Assembly: GCF_018388445.1 (NCBI RefSeq)
Contig: NZ_CP074405.1
Location: 1 to 64,000, forward strand
From: Cellulomonas wangleii
GTDB taxonomy: Bacteria; Actinomycetota; Actinomycetes; Actinomycetales; Cellulomonadaceae
Length of the DNA: 64,000 nucleotides
Direction: 5' to 3'
Part shown: piece by piece, positions 13,219 through 23,675 of the stretch
Position numbering within the stretch: position 1 is the stretch's first letter
Layout: each line of letters begins with the position of its first letter
Made by a program: the position numbers and the translations under genes
Notes under the pieces: model-generated
Database searches by the model: none
Told to the model about the DNA's origin: nothing
Seen by the model: only the letters and a program-made list of their open reading frames with translations

Positions 13219-13338
13219 ATGAAGAAGCTCCTGCTCCTGGCCGCTGTCGCGGCCGTCGGCTACGTCGCCTGGCAGAAGTACGCGCAGGACCGCGACGAGC
13301 GCGACCTGTGGGCCGAGGTCACCGACACCTTCGAGTGA
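13219..13338 (+). CDS. DLW-39 family small protein
   Basis: A 39-residue protein, too short for routine ORF calling. It starts MKKLLLLAAVAAVGYVAWQK, a single hydrophobic segment (about residues 3-18), followed by a charged tail with the motif RDLWAEVTD that names the DLW-39 family. Members are exactly about 39 residues long and sit between the tRNA-Ile and tRNA-Ala genes after gyrA in actinobacteria, as here. ATG at 13219 follows GAGACGGGGG. Function is unknown; it is probably a membrane-anchored peptide. Confidence 0.85.
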   Translation: MKKLLLLAAVAAVGYVAWQKYAQDRDERDLWAEVTDTFE

Positions 13339-13354
13339 GCGGCGGCCCGCACCC

Positions 13355-13427
13355 GGGGCCATGGCGCAATTGGTAGCGCACCTGCTTTGCAAGCAGGGGG
13401 TTAGGGGTTCGAGTCCCCTTGGCTCCA
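13355..13427 (+). tRNA. tRNA-Ala (TGC)
   Basis: A 73-nt cloverleaf: acceptor GGGGCCA (13355-13361) pairs with TGGCTCC (13420-13426) with one G-U pair; discriminator A at 13427. The anticodon loop TTTGCAA gives anticodon TGC, and the T-arm carries GTTCGAGTC. CCA is not encoded. Confidence 0.97.
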
Positions 13428-13434
13428 CACCCGC

Positions 13435-13467
13435 GAACGGCGCAGGACCTCGTGTCCTGCGCCGTTC
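13435..13467 (+). terminator. strong hairpin after tRNA-Ala
   Basis: A perfect 14-bp stem (GAACGGCGCAGGAC with GTCCTGCGCCGTTC) closes a 5-nt loop, 8 nt after the tRNA. There is no T-tract, which is common for actinobacterial terminators. It separates the rightward origin block from the leftward gene that ends at 13541. Confidence 0.8.
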
Positions 13468-13540
13468 GGCGTTCCCGTGGCCGTCGTCGTCGTCCGAGGA
13501 CGGGAGGGCCGCAGGACAGGAGCGTCGGACGCCGGGACCG

Positions 13541-14008
13541 TCACTCGACGGGGAACGTCGCCCAGATGTTCTTGGTCATGTCCGTCTCGTACCAGCCGAC
13601 CTCGAGCGAGAGCCGGCGGGCCAGGTGCAGGCCCAGTCCCCCGGCGCCGGTGATGCGGGCACCGGCGTAGACCGGCGCGGACTCCGGGTCGTGGTCGGCG
13701 ACGTCGAGCATCCACTGGTCGTCGGTGCGCGACAGGGCGACGGTCGTCGGCGGCAGGGCGTGGGTCAGCGCGTTCGCGGCGAGCTCGGTGGCGATGAGCA
13801 CGAGCTTGTCGGGCGTCGCCTCCAGGTCCTGCCGGGCCGCGCCGGTGCCGGCACCGATCTCGTCCGCCAACTGGTGCCGCAGGGTGCGCAGCTGCGCGGT
13901 GGACGCCAGCTCCCAGTGCCGGACGGGTGCGAACCCCTCGGGGGGACGGCTGACGGGCAGGCCCGCGTCCACGTCGATGAGCTCGAGCTGTTCCTGGCTG
14001 CCGGTCAT
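13541..14008 (-). CDS. anti-sigma-factor-like ATP-binding protein (RsbW/SpoIIAB-type)
   Basis: A 155-residue single-domain histidine-kinase-like ATPase (HATPase_c). The N-box is LIATELAANALTHA (about residues 78-91) and the G2-like motif GAGGLGLHLARRL lies near residue 125. Proteins of this size without a sensor or phosphotransfer domain usually are serine kinases that bind sigma factors or phosphorylate anti-anti-sigma proteins. No sigma factor or STAS partner is adjacent, so the target is unknown. ATG at 14008 follows GGGGAGG. Confidence 0.75.
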   Translation of the reverse strand: MTGSQEQLELIDVDAGLPVSRPPEGFAPVRHWELASTAQLRTLRHQLADEIGAGTGAARQDLEATPDKLVLIATELAANALTHALPPTTVALSRTDDQWMLDVADHDPESAPVYAGARITGAGGLGLHLARRLSLEVGWYETDMTKNIWATFPVE

Positions 14009-14214
14009 GCCGCCTCCCCCGCGTCGTCAGGCGATGAGCCTCACAGGCCGCGGGCGATCGCGCACGTCGAGAGGCCGCGTGGCGACGAGGCCGGCGCCCC
14101 GAAATCGAGAGGCGCCGGGTCGCACGGACGGGCATCCTTCCGCTGGCCCCGTGCACGACCCGTCCGGGCGCCCCACCCGGCGGACGCCGGACGACGCCCC
14201 GGAAGGGGGATGTC

Positions 14215-14376
14215 ATGACCAGCACCTTCCCGGTCACGCTGCGCGGCGCCGCCGCCCCCACCCTCATGTGGGCGCACGAGCACGACGTGGAGCCGGCGGC
14301 GCTGCAGCAGCTGCGCACGATCGCCGCACTCCCCTGGGTTCACGGGGTGCGCGTCATGCCCGACGTCCACCTGGGC
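14215..14376 (+). pseudogene. rtcB: rtcB 5' part, interrupted
   Basis: The first 54 codons of an RtcB-family RNA ligase, which joins 2',3'-cyclic-phosphate and 5'-OH RNA ends with GTP and Mn2+. The reading frame is intact (MTSTFPVTLRG through MPDVHLG) and has a ribosome site GGAAGGGGG, but then runs directly into inserted DNA at 14377. The missing continuation (KGATVGSVIAM...) resumes at 16286. The frame stays open into the recombinase fragment, so a 225-residue RtcB-recombinase chimera could be translated up to 14892. The gene is inactive unless the insertion is removed. Confidence 0.9.
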
Positions 14377-14377
14377 A

Positions 14378-14388
14378 TTATCTGGACA
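14378..14388 (+). repeat. left inverted repeat of rtcB element
   Basis: TTATCTGGACA, one base after the last rtcB codon before the insertion. It is the exact inverse complement of 16270-16280 and is read in frame from RtcB into the recombinase fragment. Confidence 0.85.
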
Positions 14389-15203
14389 GATGCCGGTAGG
14401 GACGGCAGTCCTCGACTGCGGATTCCCGCAGGCAAGACGCGAAAAGAGCGCAGCATCCCGCTGCACCCCGACGCGGCCGACGCGATTCGAGAGCTCCGGG
14501 CGATCCGTGCAGGCGACCACGACCGGGGCATCATCGATCGCGTCACCGAGCGACGCACGCGATACCTGTTCATGAGCAAGGGCCGGCACATCTCCAGGTC
14601 GCACCTCTTCGACAAGCCGCTACAGCTGGTGTGTGAGTACGCCGGCCTGCTGACGGTCGAGGGCGGGAAGCTGGTCACGGCCCATCGGTTCCGCCACACC
14701 CTCGGGACGGAGCTGGTCGAGGTCGGAGCCCGATTCCAGACTGTGATGGCAGTACTCGGCCACGACTCAGCGGACATGACCTTGACGTACGCGCAGGTCA
14801 GCGACCCGACGGTGAAGGCGGACTACGAGAAGGCCGTAGAGGCGGGCTCGATCGCGGGCCCCGCCGCGGCAGCGATCCGCGACAAGCGCTGAGCCAGCGC
14901 GAGGTCTCGTGGCTCCAGTCGAACTTCTTCAAGACTGAGCTCGAGCTCGGCGCATGCATCCGCCTGCCGGAGGAGGGCCCCTGTGAGTGCGAGATCTTCT
15001 TCACGTGCGGCAAGTTCTTCACGACTGAGGAGCACGCTCCACGTCTCCGCTCACGTTGGCACAAGGAGGAGCGCCTGATCGATGACGCGCGCGAGCGGGG
15101 TTGGGCGCGCGAGGTGGAACGGCACGAGGCGGTGCAGAGGCGGATTGAAGCGCTCCTCAGCGACCTCGGCCAGACGCTCGACGGACCCCAGGATGAGTGC
15201 TGA
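14389..15203 (+). pseudogene. tyrosine recombinase/integrase, truncated and frameshifted
   Basis: Catalytic half of a tyrosine recombinase. Visible are the beta-hairpin lysine (GKTRKERSIPL), box II HRFRH, LGHDS and the tyrosine nucleophile in LTYAQ. The N-terminal DNA-binding domain and the first catalytic Arg are missing: the sequence starts right behind the left end of the element. The frame closes at 14892, but the homologous tail continues in another frame from about 14889 to a stop at 15201 (SWLQSNFFKTELELG, then a cysteine cluster CIRLPEEGPCECEIFFTC, then REVERHEAVQRRIEALL). Such Cys-rich tails occur in transposon-type integrases. Both defects argue that it is inactive. Confidence 0.85.
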
Positions 15204-15280
15204 GCCCCCGAGAAACATCGGCACCCGCCCCGGGCGAGGGCGATCGCCACACGCAGCCTGCGATCCGGCTACCGTGGAGC

Positions 15281-16162
15281 GTGCACGAGACCCAGCCAGA
15301 CTTCCCGATCTGGGGCGACATCGTCTGGCTGACTCCCGAACAGGGCGGTCGTGAGTCCGGCCCTCCGCCTACACCCTGGGACAGGTACTACCACGCCACC
15401 GCGTTCGTCCCGCCACAGACGAGTTCCAGCGGCCTGGCGTCGATCAGTCTGCACGTCTCGGTACGGGACGCGTGGACCTCGCACGCGAAGGCGAGGTGGC
15501 TGGTTCCCCCTGGTCCCGTCGTTGACGAAGGCTCGGTGATCATGGTCACCGAGGGCCCGAGAACGGTCGCCGTCTTCGCTGTCACCCACGTCGAGCGCGG
15601 ACAAGGTCATGCCGATCTCCCCAGGCCACCGCTCTCGGGCCAGGCCATCGCCGAGATCGAGGCCCGAGCGGGAGCCGCAACTCGCGGACCGTGGCGGTCG
15701 TTCGTGGAAGGTCGGGACCATCTTGCCGGGGACAGTTTCGTGATGACCGGCACGGAGAAGGATCGCGGACCGGACATCTACCTGACATGGGATCCCCTGG
15801 TGTCGGAGGAACAGCGCCTCGCCGACCAGGACTTCATCGCCCACGCGCGGCAGGACGTCACCGCCCTCGCCATGGACCTCCGAGAACTGCGCGTGTGGCA
15901 CGAGCTCGAGGAAGTCGACGAGGAAATCGAAGAGCCCGCCGTGGCGGGCGACCTCCCCGACGGATACCAGCAGCCATCTGTTGCCTACGTCGTTCAGACC
16001 GACCCGTCGCAGCCCGAGTCATACCAGCTTGGCGGGTTCACCAGCGAACGAGAAGCTCTCAAAGCCCTGTACGAGGCGCGACGCGACCGCCCATCGGAGA
16101 GCTGGGTCATCAACATGATCACGGTGTGGGATCGGTTCACGGACTACAGATCAGAGTCCTGA
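15281..16162 (+). CDS. hypothetical protein, cargo of the rtcB element
   Basis: A 293-residue acidic, soluble protein not assigned to any function. The N-terminal part (IWGDIVWLTPEQGG, residues 9-22; about 10-110 overall) looks like one compact domain; the middle is charged and ends in an acidic helix (HELEEVDEEIEEP), and a C-terminal part contains QLGGFTSEREALKAL. No signal peptide or membrane segment. It is the only intact gene in the element. The GTG at 15281 is chosen because conservation-like sequence begins there; an upstream GTG at 15197 overlaps the recombinase end. Codon use has more A/T third positions than the core genes, fitting transfer. Could be accessory to transposition or unrelated cargo. 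Confidence 0.6.
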   Translation: MHETQPDFPIWGDIVWLTPEQGGRESGPPPTPWDRYYHATAFVPPQTSSSGLASISLHVSVRDAWTSHAKARWLVPPGPVVDEGSVIMVTEGPRTVAVFAVTHVERGQGHADLPRPPLSGQAIAEIEARAGAATRGPWRSFVEGRDHLAGDSFVMTGTEKDRGPDIYLTWDPLVSEEQRLADQDFIAHARQDVTALAMDLRELRVWHELEEVDEEIEEPAVAGDLPDGYQQPSVAYVVQTDPSQPESYQLGGFTSEREALKALYEARRDRPSESWVINMITVWDRFTDYRSES

Positions 16163-16269
16163 CCGCTTCTTCGAGCTCGTCTCGGCAGACACATCCGATG
16201 GCATCGAGACAGGGCGTTCGGTTGGAGATGCAGTAGGTCGCGAAGACGCGTTCCTCAGCCCTTGCGGCT

Positions 16270-16280
16270 TGTCCAGATAA
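16270..16280 (-). repeat. right inverted repeat of rtcB element
   Basis: TGTCCAGATAA, exact inverse complement of 14378-14388. It is followed by CTACT and then the resumed rtcB codons at 16286. Confidence 0.85.
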
Positions 16281-16285
16281 CTACT

Positions 16286-17350
16286 AAGGGCGCGACCGTC
16301 GGCTCCGTCATCGCGATGCGCGACGCGGTGTCCCCCAACGCCGTCGGTGTCGACATCGGCTGCGGCATGATCGGCGTGCGGACGTCCCTGACCGCCGAGG
16401 ACCTCCCGGACGACCTGCACGCGTTGCGCAGCGCCGTGGAGTCTCGCATCCCCGTCGGGTTCCGCTCGCACGACGAGGCGGTCGACCTGCGCAGGCTGCG
16501 GCCGATCGGCGCGCACGCGCGGACGGCCGAGGCGCTGCGGGGCGCGGACGCCTTCTGGGCCCGGTTCGGTGCTCTCACCCCGCGGGTGCGGGACCTGGAG
16601 GGGCGGGCGCGGCGCCAGCTCGGCACGCTGGGCGGCGGCAACCACTTCCTCGAGGTCTGCCTCGACGACGACGGGACGGTGTGGCTGCAGCTGCACTCCG
16701 GGTCGCGCAACATCGGCAAGTCCCTCGCCGAGGTGCACGTGGCGGTCGCCAAGTCGCTGCCGCACAACGCGGGCCTGGTGGACCGGGACCTGGCCGTCCT
16801 GCTGGCGGGGACGCCGGAGATGGACGCCTACCTCGAGGACCTGTCGTGGGCGCAGGAGTACGCGGCCCGGTCCCGGGCCGTGATGATGACGCTCTTCGTG
16901 GACGCGGTGCGTGCCGCCTTCGGCGACCGTGAGGTGGCGTTCGAGGAGGTGGCGAACGTGCACCACAACTACGTCACGACCGAGCGCATCGACGGTGCCG
17001 AGCTCGTGGTGACCCGCAAGGGCGCCATCCGGGCCGGTGCGGGCGACCTCGGGCTCATCCCCGGGTCGATGGGCACGGGGTCGTACATCGTGCGCGGACT
17101 GGGCAACCCCGCGTCGTACTGGTCGGCGTCGCACGGCGCCGGCCGGCGGATGTCCCGTGCCGCGGCCCGGCGGACGTTCACCGTGGAGGACCTCGCGGCG
17201 CAGACCGCCGGCGTCGAGTGCCGCAAGGACGCCGGGGTCGTCGACGAGATCCCCGGCGCCTACAAGGACCTGGACGAGGTGATCGCGGCGCAGGCCGACC
17301 TCGTGGAGGTGGTCGCACGACTCCGCACCATCGTGTGCGTGAAGGGCTGA
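16286..17350 (+). pseudogene. rtcB: rtcB 3' part, interrupted
   Basis: The remaining 354 codons of RtcB, starting KGATVGSVIAM. All recognisable active-site segments are intact: VDIGCGM (Mn-binding Cys), GGGNHF, HSGSRNIG, the NVHHNY metal ligands, and the SHGAGRRMSR segment with the guanylylated-His motif. Together with the 54 codons upstream it would make a normal 408-residue enzyme. No decay is visible in this part, so the insertion is probably recent. As it stands there is no proper start codon or ribosome site at 16286. Confidence 0.9.
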
Positions 17351-17406
17351 CCTGCGACGACGCCTCCTCGGCGGCCCCGGAGACCCCGGGGTCGCCGAGG
17401 CGGTGC

Positions 17407-17434
17407 TGGACATCCGCCCGATCTCGTGTAGAGT
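17407..17434 (+). promoter_or_regulatory. promoter upstream of cspA leader
   Basis: TGGACA (17407-17412) and TAGAGT (17429-17434) with 16-nt spacing form a good vegetative promoter. Transcription would start near 17441, giving a leader of about 480 nt before cspA. Confidence 0.55.
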
Positions 17435-17440
17435 CGTCGA

Positions 17441-17921
17441 AGCGTTCTGCCGCGCGAACACATCCGCGGCGCACTTCGGTACCTCAGCATCGAAGCGAGG
17501 ACCGCACGCATCCGGCAGCAGAGGCTGTCGGCGAGGATCTCCGGCCACCGGGCGCGGAGCGGAAGCAGAGAACATCACACACACCACCTTCGAGCACCGG
17601 CCGACCGTTGCTGCGGTCACCGTGAGCTCAGGATCGGACGCCGTCTGGCGCTCCGTCGACGCCGACCTGTGGGTCGGGACCGTCGACGGCGAGTACGCCG
17701 GGCTCATCGTCCGTACCCCCGACGGGTTCCACACCCACGACCGCTGGACGCGGCCCGTGGGTGTCGCCCCGACGTTCGACCGTGCGACGTGCCTCCTGGC
17801 ACCGGCCCGCACGAGCTCACCCCGAGCGCGTCGTACGTCGACCCTTCACCGTCTGCGCCCCTCGGGGCGCGGCAACCGGCGCCGCACCAGCGCGCCGGCA
17901 GACCGAACGAGAGAAGACATC
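17441..17921 (+). other. long cspA leader with in-frame upstream ORF
   Basis: The 481 bases between the promoter and cspA contain no stop in the cspA frame (open from 17403). A GTG at 17623 begins a plausible small domain ([20 protein letters not shown], then [16 protein letters not shown]) of about 60 residues; after that the translation becomes Arg/Ser-rich and unlike protein. Options are a separate small protein whose stop was lost by a frameshift, an N-terminally extended cold-shock protein, or a regulatory leader. Long structured leaders are known for cold-shock genes. No RNA family could be assigned. Confidence 0.4.
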
Positions 17922-18128
17922 ATGGCCACCGGCACCGTCAAGTGGTTCAACGCGGAGAAGGGCTTCGGCTTCATCGCTCCGTCCGACGGCTCCGCCGACG
18001 TTTTCGCGCACTTCAGCGCGATCGTCTCGACGGGCGGCTTCCGCACGCTCGAGGAGAACCAGCAGGTCGAGTTCGAGGTCACCCAGGGCCCCAAGGGCCT
18101 GCAGGCGTCGGACATCCGACCGCTCTGA
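17922..18128 (+). CDS. cspA: cold-shock protein
   Basis: A 68-residue single cold-shock domain that binds single-stranded nucleic acid and acts as an RNA chaperone. RNP1 KGFGFI (residues 15-20) and RNP2 VFAHF (27-31) are intact, and the length is typical for actinobacterial CspA. ATG at 17922 follows GAGAGAAG at 17909-17916. A hairpin terminator follows 13 nt after the stop. The frame is open upstream (see the leader entry). Confidence 0.95.
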   Translation: MATGTVKWFNAEKGFGFIAPSDGSADVFAHFSAIVSTGGFRTLEENQQVEFEVTQGPKGLQASDIRPL

Positions 18129-18140
18129 CCCGAGCTCCCC

Positions 18141-18177
18141 ACGAAGGCCGCACCGCGACTCGCTGTGCGGCCTTCGT
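18141..18177 (+). terminator. cspA terminator
   Basis: A perfect 13-bp stem (ACGAAGGCCGCAC with GTGCGGCCTTCGT) and an 11-nt loop, just behind the cspA stop. Confidence 0.8.
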
Positions 18178-18282
18178 CGTCCCCGGGCGCCCGTCGCGCC
18201 TCCCCCGGCCGCTCATCCGCCGTCCCGGGCGCCACGAGGGCGCCCGAGGGCCTTCCCGGCGCCCTGGGCGGGGGTACGGCCG

Positions 18283-18849
18283 TCAGAAGCCGGTGCGTCG
18301 GGCGCGTGCCACGAGGTCCGTCAGCACCTCGGGGCTGTAGACCGGGACCGGGCCGTCGGTCACCGGGCCCTCCTCCAGGGTCGACCACTGCCAGTGCGGC
18401 ATGACCTGGGTCGCGGCGGCGTCGGCGTCGTCCAGGCGCAGGTCGAGCAGCACGGCGTAGCGGTACCCGAAGCGCTGCTGCACCGACCGGGCGGCCGCGA
18501 GGTTCGCCGTCCCCGCCGTGGCCGCCGCGGCGTCGGCCGTCAGCTCGACCAGCAGCAGGTTGTGCTCCGGCCCCAGCCGGCCACGCCGGTGGACGATGAG
18601 GTGCGGCGGACGGAGCGTGACACCGTCGAACCGGACCGAGTCCTCCAGCACCATGCCGGACCGGTCGTAGTCGGCGTCGAGGTCCCACCTGCCCTCGATG
18701 GTGCCGCGCAGGGCCCAGCCGAGGTGGAACGAGATGGTCCGCTCGGAGGGCCGGCTGGTGCCGGCCGAGGGCGCGAGCAGCGTCCACTCGTCCACCAGCG
18801 TGGTCGTGAGCGCGATGCGCACGCGGGACTGCAGGTCGGCGAGGAGCAT
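18283..18849 (-). CDS. hypothetical protein
   Basis: A 188-residue soluble protein that I do not recognise. It has no signal peptide or membrane segment. Its middle (WDLDADYDRSGMVLEDSVRF) and the HNLLLVELTADAA segment suggest a mixed alpha/beta fold; the latter resembles proteins that hold a (P)D-x-Exk-like core, but no catalytic set is convincing. A -10 hexamer TAGCGT lies exactly 6 nt before the ATG at 18849, so the transcript is probably leaderless. Confidence 0.65.
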   Translation of the reverse strand: MLLADLQSRVRIALTTTLVDEWTLLAPSAGTSRPSERTISFHLGWALRGTIEGRWDLDADYDRSGMVLEDSVRFDGVTLRPPHLIVHRRGRLGPEHNLLLVELTADAAAATAGTANLAAARSVQQRFGYRYAVLLDLRLDDADAAATQVMPHWQWSTLEEGPVTDGPVPVYSPEVLTDLVARARRTGF

Positions 18850-18974
18850 GGCCGGACGCTACTCCCGTGATGTCGGCCGCGACAGGGACCTGTGTCACGG
18901 CAAGGTAAACACACCGCCTGCTCCGCGTCTGCGCCGTGTCGGTCCCCGGTCAACAGGGTCGGCCTCCGGCGGGC

Positions 18975-19709
18975 TCAGCCGGAGAGCCCGAGCTGCGACC
19001 GCACCGGGCCCAGGCCCTCGATGCGGATCTCGGGTCGCAGGTGGTCCGGCCGGGCGTCCCAGTCGGCGCGGTCCAGCACGTACAGCTGGCTGTCGACCGG
19101 GCCACCCTCACGGGCCTGGTGCAGGATCCCGTTGGGCCGGTACCCGATCTTGCGGCTGACGCCCGACGAGCCCGGGTTGTCGACGAACGCGGAGCTCGTC
19201 GCGTACCGCGCGTCCAGACCCTCGAACAGCAGGTGCAGGACCATCAGGCGCATGCGGGTGCCGACACCGCCGTGCTGGTGCCGCAGACCGAGCCACGACC
19301 CCGTCTCGGCGCTACGGGCCACCAGGTAGTCCTTCGCGTACAGGCCCTGGGTGCCCAGCGGCTCGCCGTCCCGCACGACCGCCAGCTCGATCGCCCAGTC
19401 GGAGGGCGCGGTGCGCTCGCGCAGCCCCCACTGGTACGTCATGACGCTGCGGGCCACCTGCACCGGTGTCCCGCGCGTCCACGGGACCAGGAACGGCATG
19501 TAGTCCGGCTGGTGCACGCCCTGGGCGGCCAGCCGGGCCAGGTCGAGCAGCATGCGGTCGTCCGGCGCCCGCAGCTCCAGGTCGCCGCAGACGACCCGCA
19601 GGCCGGTCAGGGGCCAGATGTCGACGTCGGACAGGACGGCGGCGTCCGTGCTCGAGGGGGTCGTCGCGGGCGGCGTCTGCGGGGATGCGGGCGGGGCCGT
19701 GTCGGTCAC
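18975..19709 (-). CDS. GNAT-family N-acetyltransferase
   Basis: A 244-residue acetyltransferase of the GNAT superfamily, RimJ/RimL-like. After a Ser/Thr/Pro-rich N-terminus (to about residue 30) come ELAVVRDGEPLGTQGLYAKD (strands 2-4), the acetyl-CoA loop region GLRHQHGGVGTRMRLMVLHL near residue 148, and ATSSAFVDNPGSSGVSRKIGY, where the Asn-x-x-S-x-x-V pattern is typical. The substrate is unknown. GTG at 19709 is the first start in frame before the domain; the open frame runs on upstream only as a shadow of the cellulase gene. Confidence 0.8.
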   Translation of the reverse strand: MTDTAPPASPQTPPATTPSSTDAAVLSDVDIWPLTGLRVVCGDLELRAPDDRMLLDLARLAAQGVHQPDYMPFLVPWTRGTPVQVARSVMTYQWGLRERTAPSDWAIELAVVRDGEPLGTQGLYAKDYLVARSAETGSWLGLRHQHGGVGTRMRLMVLHLLFEGLDARYATSSAFVDNPGSSGVSRKIGYRPNGILHQAREGGPVDSQLYVLDRADWDARPDHLRPEIRIEGLGPVRSQLGLSG

Positions 19710-19806
19710 CCCCGCAGGCTCCCGGTCCGCGCGCCCGCGGTCAACTCCCGGACCTGCACCCGTCCCGTCGAGCGGCCGCTGCCACCCGGTCGCCCTCCGA
19801 CGGGCG

Positions 19807-19838
19807 ACGAGGGCGTCGCGCACGCGCGACGCCCTCGT
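19807..19838. terminator. inverted repeat between GNAT and cellulase genes
   Basis: A perfect 14-bp stem (ACGAGGGCGTCGCG with CGCGACGCCCTCGT) with a 4-nt loop. Second hairpin in the 254-bp gap; it may back up the cellulase terminator. Otherwise the gap holds no gene. Confidence 0.6.
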
Positions 19839-19914
19839 GCGGCGTCCGGCTGCCCCCGCGGCGGACGCCCGGCCCGGACGGGCGGATACGGGCCGCCCGC
19901 CCGGGGGTTGGATC

Positions 19915-19957
19915 GGTCCCGGTCCGGCGACGTCGGGGGTCGAGCCGGACCGGGACC
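19915..19957 (-). terminator. cellulase terminator
   Basis: A perfect 14-bp stem (GGTCCCGGTCCGGC with GCCGGACCGGGACC) and a 15-nt loop, starting 6 bp beyond the cellulase stop. Confidence 0.75.
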
Positions 19958-19963
19958 CGTCTG

Positions 19964-22603
<2,640 letters not shown>

Positions 22604-23482
22604 TCAGGACGCGGGCGTCGTGCCCTCGTCGGGCGTGGTGCCGTCCGGCGTCTTCGGGGTGGAGCGGCGCGTGGCCTTGCGGGCCGTCTCCTGCGCCGCG
22701 TCGCGGGCCTCCTTGGCCTTGTCGCCCAGCTCCTCGGTCGCGTGGCCCACGGCCTCGGCGGCCTTGCCGACCGCGTCGCGGCTCTTGGCCACGGCCGTGC
22801 CGGCGGCCTCGCCCACCGCGTCGGCGGCGTCGCCCACCGCGTCCGTCAGGTCACCGGCCGCCGTCTGCGCGCGGGCGCGCAGCGACTCGCTGCCCAGGGA
22901 GTCCGCCGGCTCCCACGGCTCGGCCCACGGGTCCGTGGTCGAGCGCGAGCGGAGCCACGCGAACAGCGCGGCACCCGCGCCGGTCAGACCCGCCACGACC
23001 CAGAACACCTTGGCGCCGGAGCGCTTGTGCTCGGCCTTGGCCGCCTCCTTGGCGGCCTTCCGCGCGGCCTTGGCGATCTTCTTGGAGTGCTTGCCCGCGG
23101 ACGTGGCCGCGACGTCCGCAGCCTGCCCCACCTGGGCGCCCGCCTTCACCGCGGCCTCGTTCATCGCTGCGACGAGCTTGGGGATCAGCTCGTCGACCAG
23201 CTTGTCGTGGGCGGTGTCGATCGCCGGGGTCGCCTTCTGCGCGACCTTCTCCACCTGCGGGGCGGCCGTCTTCACGCTCTCGCGGTACAGGTGCTCCACC
23301 TGCGGCACGAGCCACGCGACGAAGGCCTCGACCTTGGGGGTCGTCCAGTCCTTCGCCTGGCCTGCCGCGTCACTCGCCCGGGCGGCGCCGTGCTTGGCGC
23401 CGTCGGCCAGGGTCGCGCCGAGGCCCGCTGCTTGGCCCTTCAGGCGTTCGGTGTCGACGTCGATCTTCGGACGGTGGGTCAT
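22604..23482 (-). CDS. Ala/Lys-rich helical membrane-anchored protein
   Basis: A 292-residue protein of low complexity and unknown role. Most of it is predicted amphipathic helix made of A/K/E/D repeats, with a strongly basic stretch (SKKIAKAARKAAKEAAKAE, around residue 135), one hydrophobic segment (VFWVVAGLTGAGAALFAWL near 155-175), then a C-terminal repeated AVGDAADAVGEAAGTAVAKS region resembling LEA or histone-H1-like tails. It could be a nucleoid- or envelope-associated stress protein. ATG at 23482 follows GGGAGTGG. A terminator follows. Divergent from the cyclophilin gene across a 193-bp gap. Confidence 0.75.
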   Translation of the reverse strand: MTHRPKIDVDTERLKGQAAGLGATLADGAKHGAARASDAAGQAKDWTTPKVEAFVAWLVPQVEHLYRESVKTAAPQVEKVAQKATPAIDTAHDKLVDELIPKLVAAMNEAAVKAGAQVGQAADVAATSAGKHSKKIAKAARKAAKEAAKAEHKRSGAKVFWVVAGLTGAGAALFAWLRSRSTTDPWAEPWEPADSLGSESLRARAQTAAGDLTDAVGDAADAVGEAAGTAVAKSRDAVGKAAEAVGHATEELGDKAKEARDAAQETARKATRRSTPKTPDGTTPDEGTTPAS

Positions 23483-23675
23483 CTGCCACTCCCGCGCTGT
23501 CTCGGCTGTCTCGGCTAGGTGGTGCTGGGGTCTTCTCGAGCGGTGGCTCGACGCTGTGACCTCACACTCTGCCACCGCTCGCGCCGTCGTGCCCGACGCA
23601 CAGGGGTGGTTCGGCCGTTGCGATCGACCCGACCGTCCGCGGTGCGACGTCGGCGACGGGTGCCAGACTGGACCC

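Larger units (their letters stand above)
14377..16285. mobile_element. 1.9-kb tyrosine-recombinase element inserted in rtcB
   Basis: Joining 14376 to 16286 restores a continuous RtcB frame (VHLG then KGATVG), so 1,909 bp are foreign to the gene. The ends carry an exact 11-bp inverted repeat, TTATCTGGACA at 14378-14388 and its complement at 16270-16280. About 6 extra bases (CTACTA, 16281-16286 or shifted by one) separate the right repeat from rtcB, and there is no target duplication; this resembles the coupling or core bases left by Tn916- and Tn554-type tyrosine-recombinase transposons. Inside are a 5'-truncated, frameshifted recombinase and one intact unknown gene. The element looks non-autonomous. 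The family name is inference. Confidence 0.8.

Noticed and set aside
16262..16285. A separate start for the rtcB 3' part at TTG 16262
   Set aside because: It lies in the terminal repeat of the element, lacks a ribosome site, and the product would miss the first 54 residues of RtcB.
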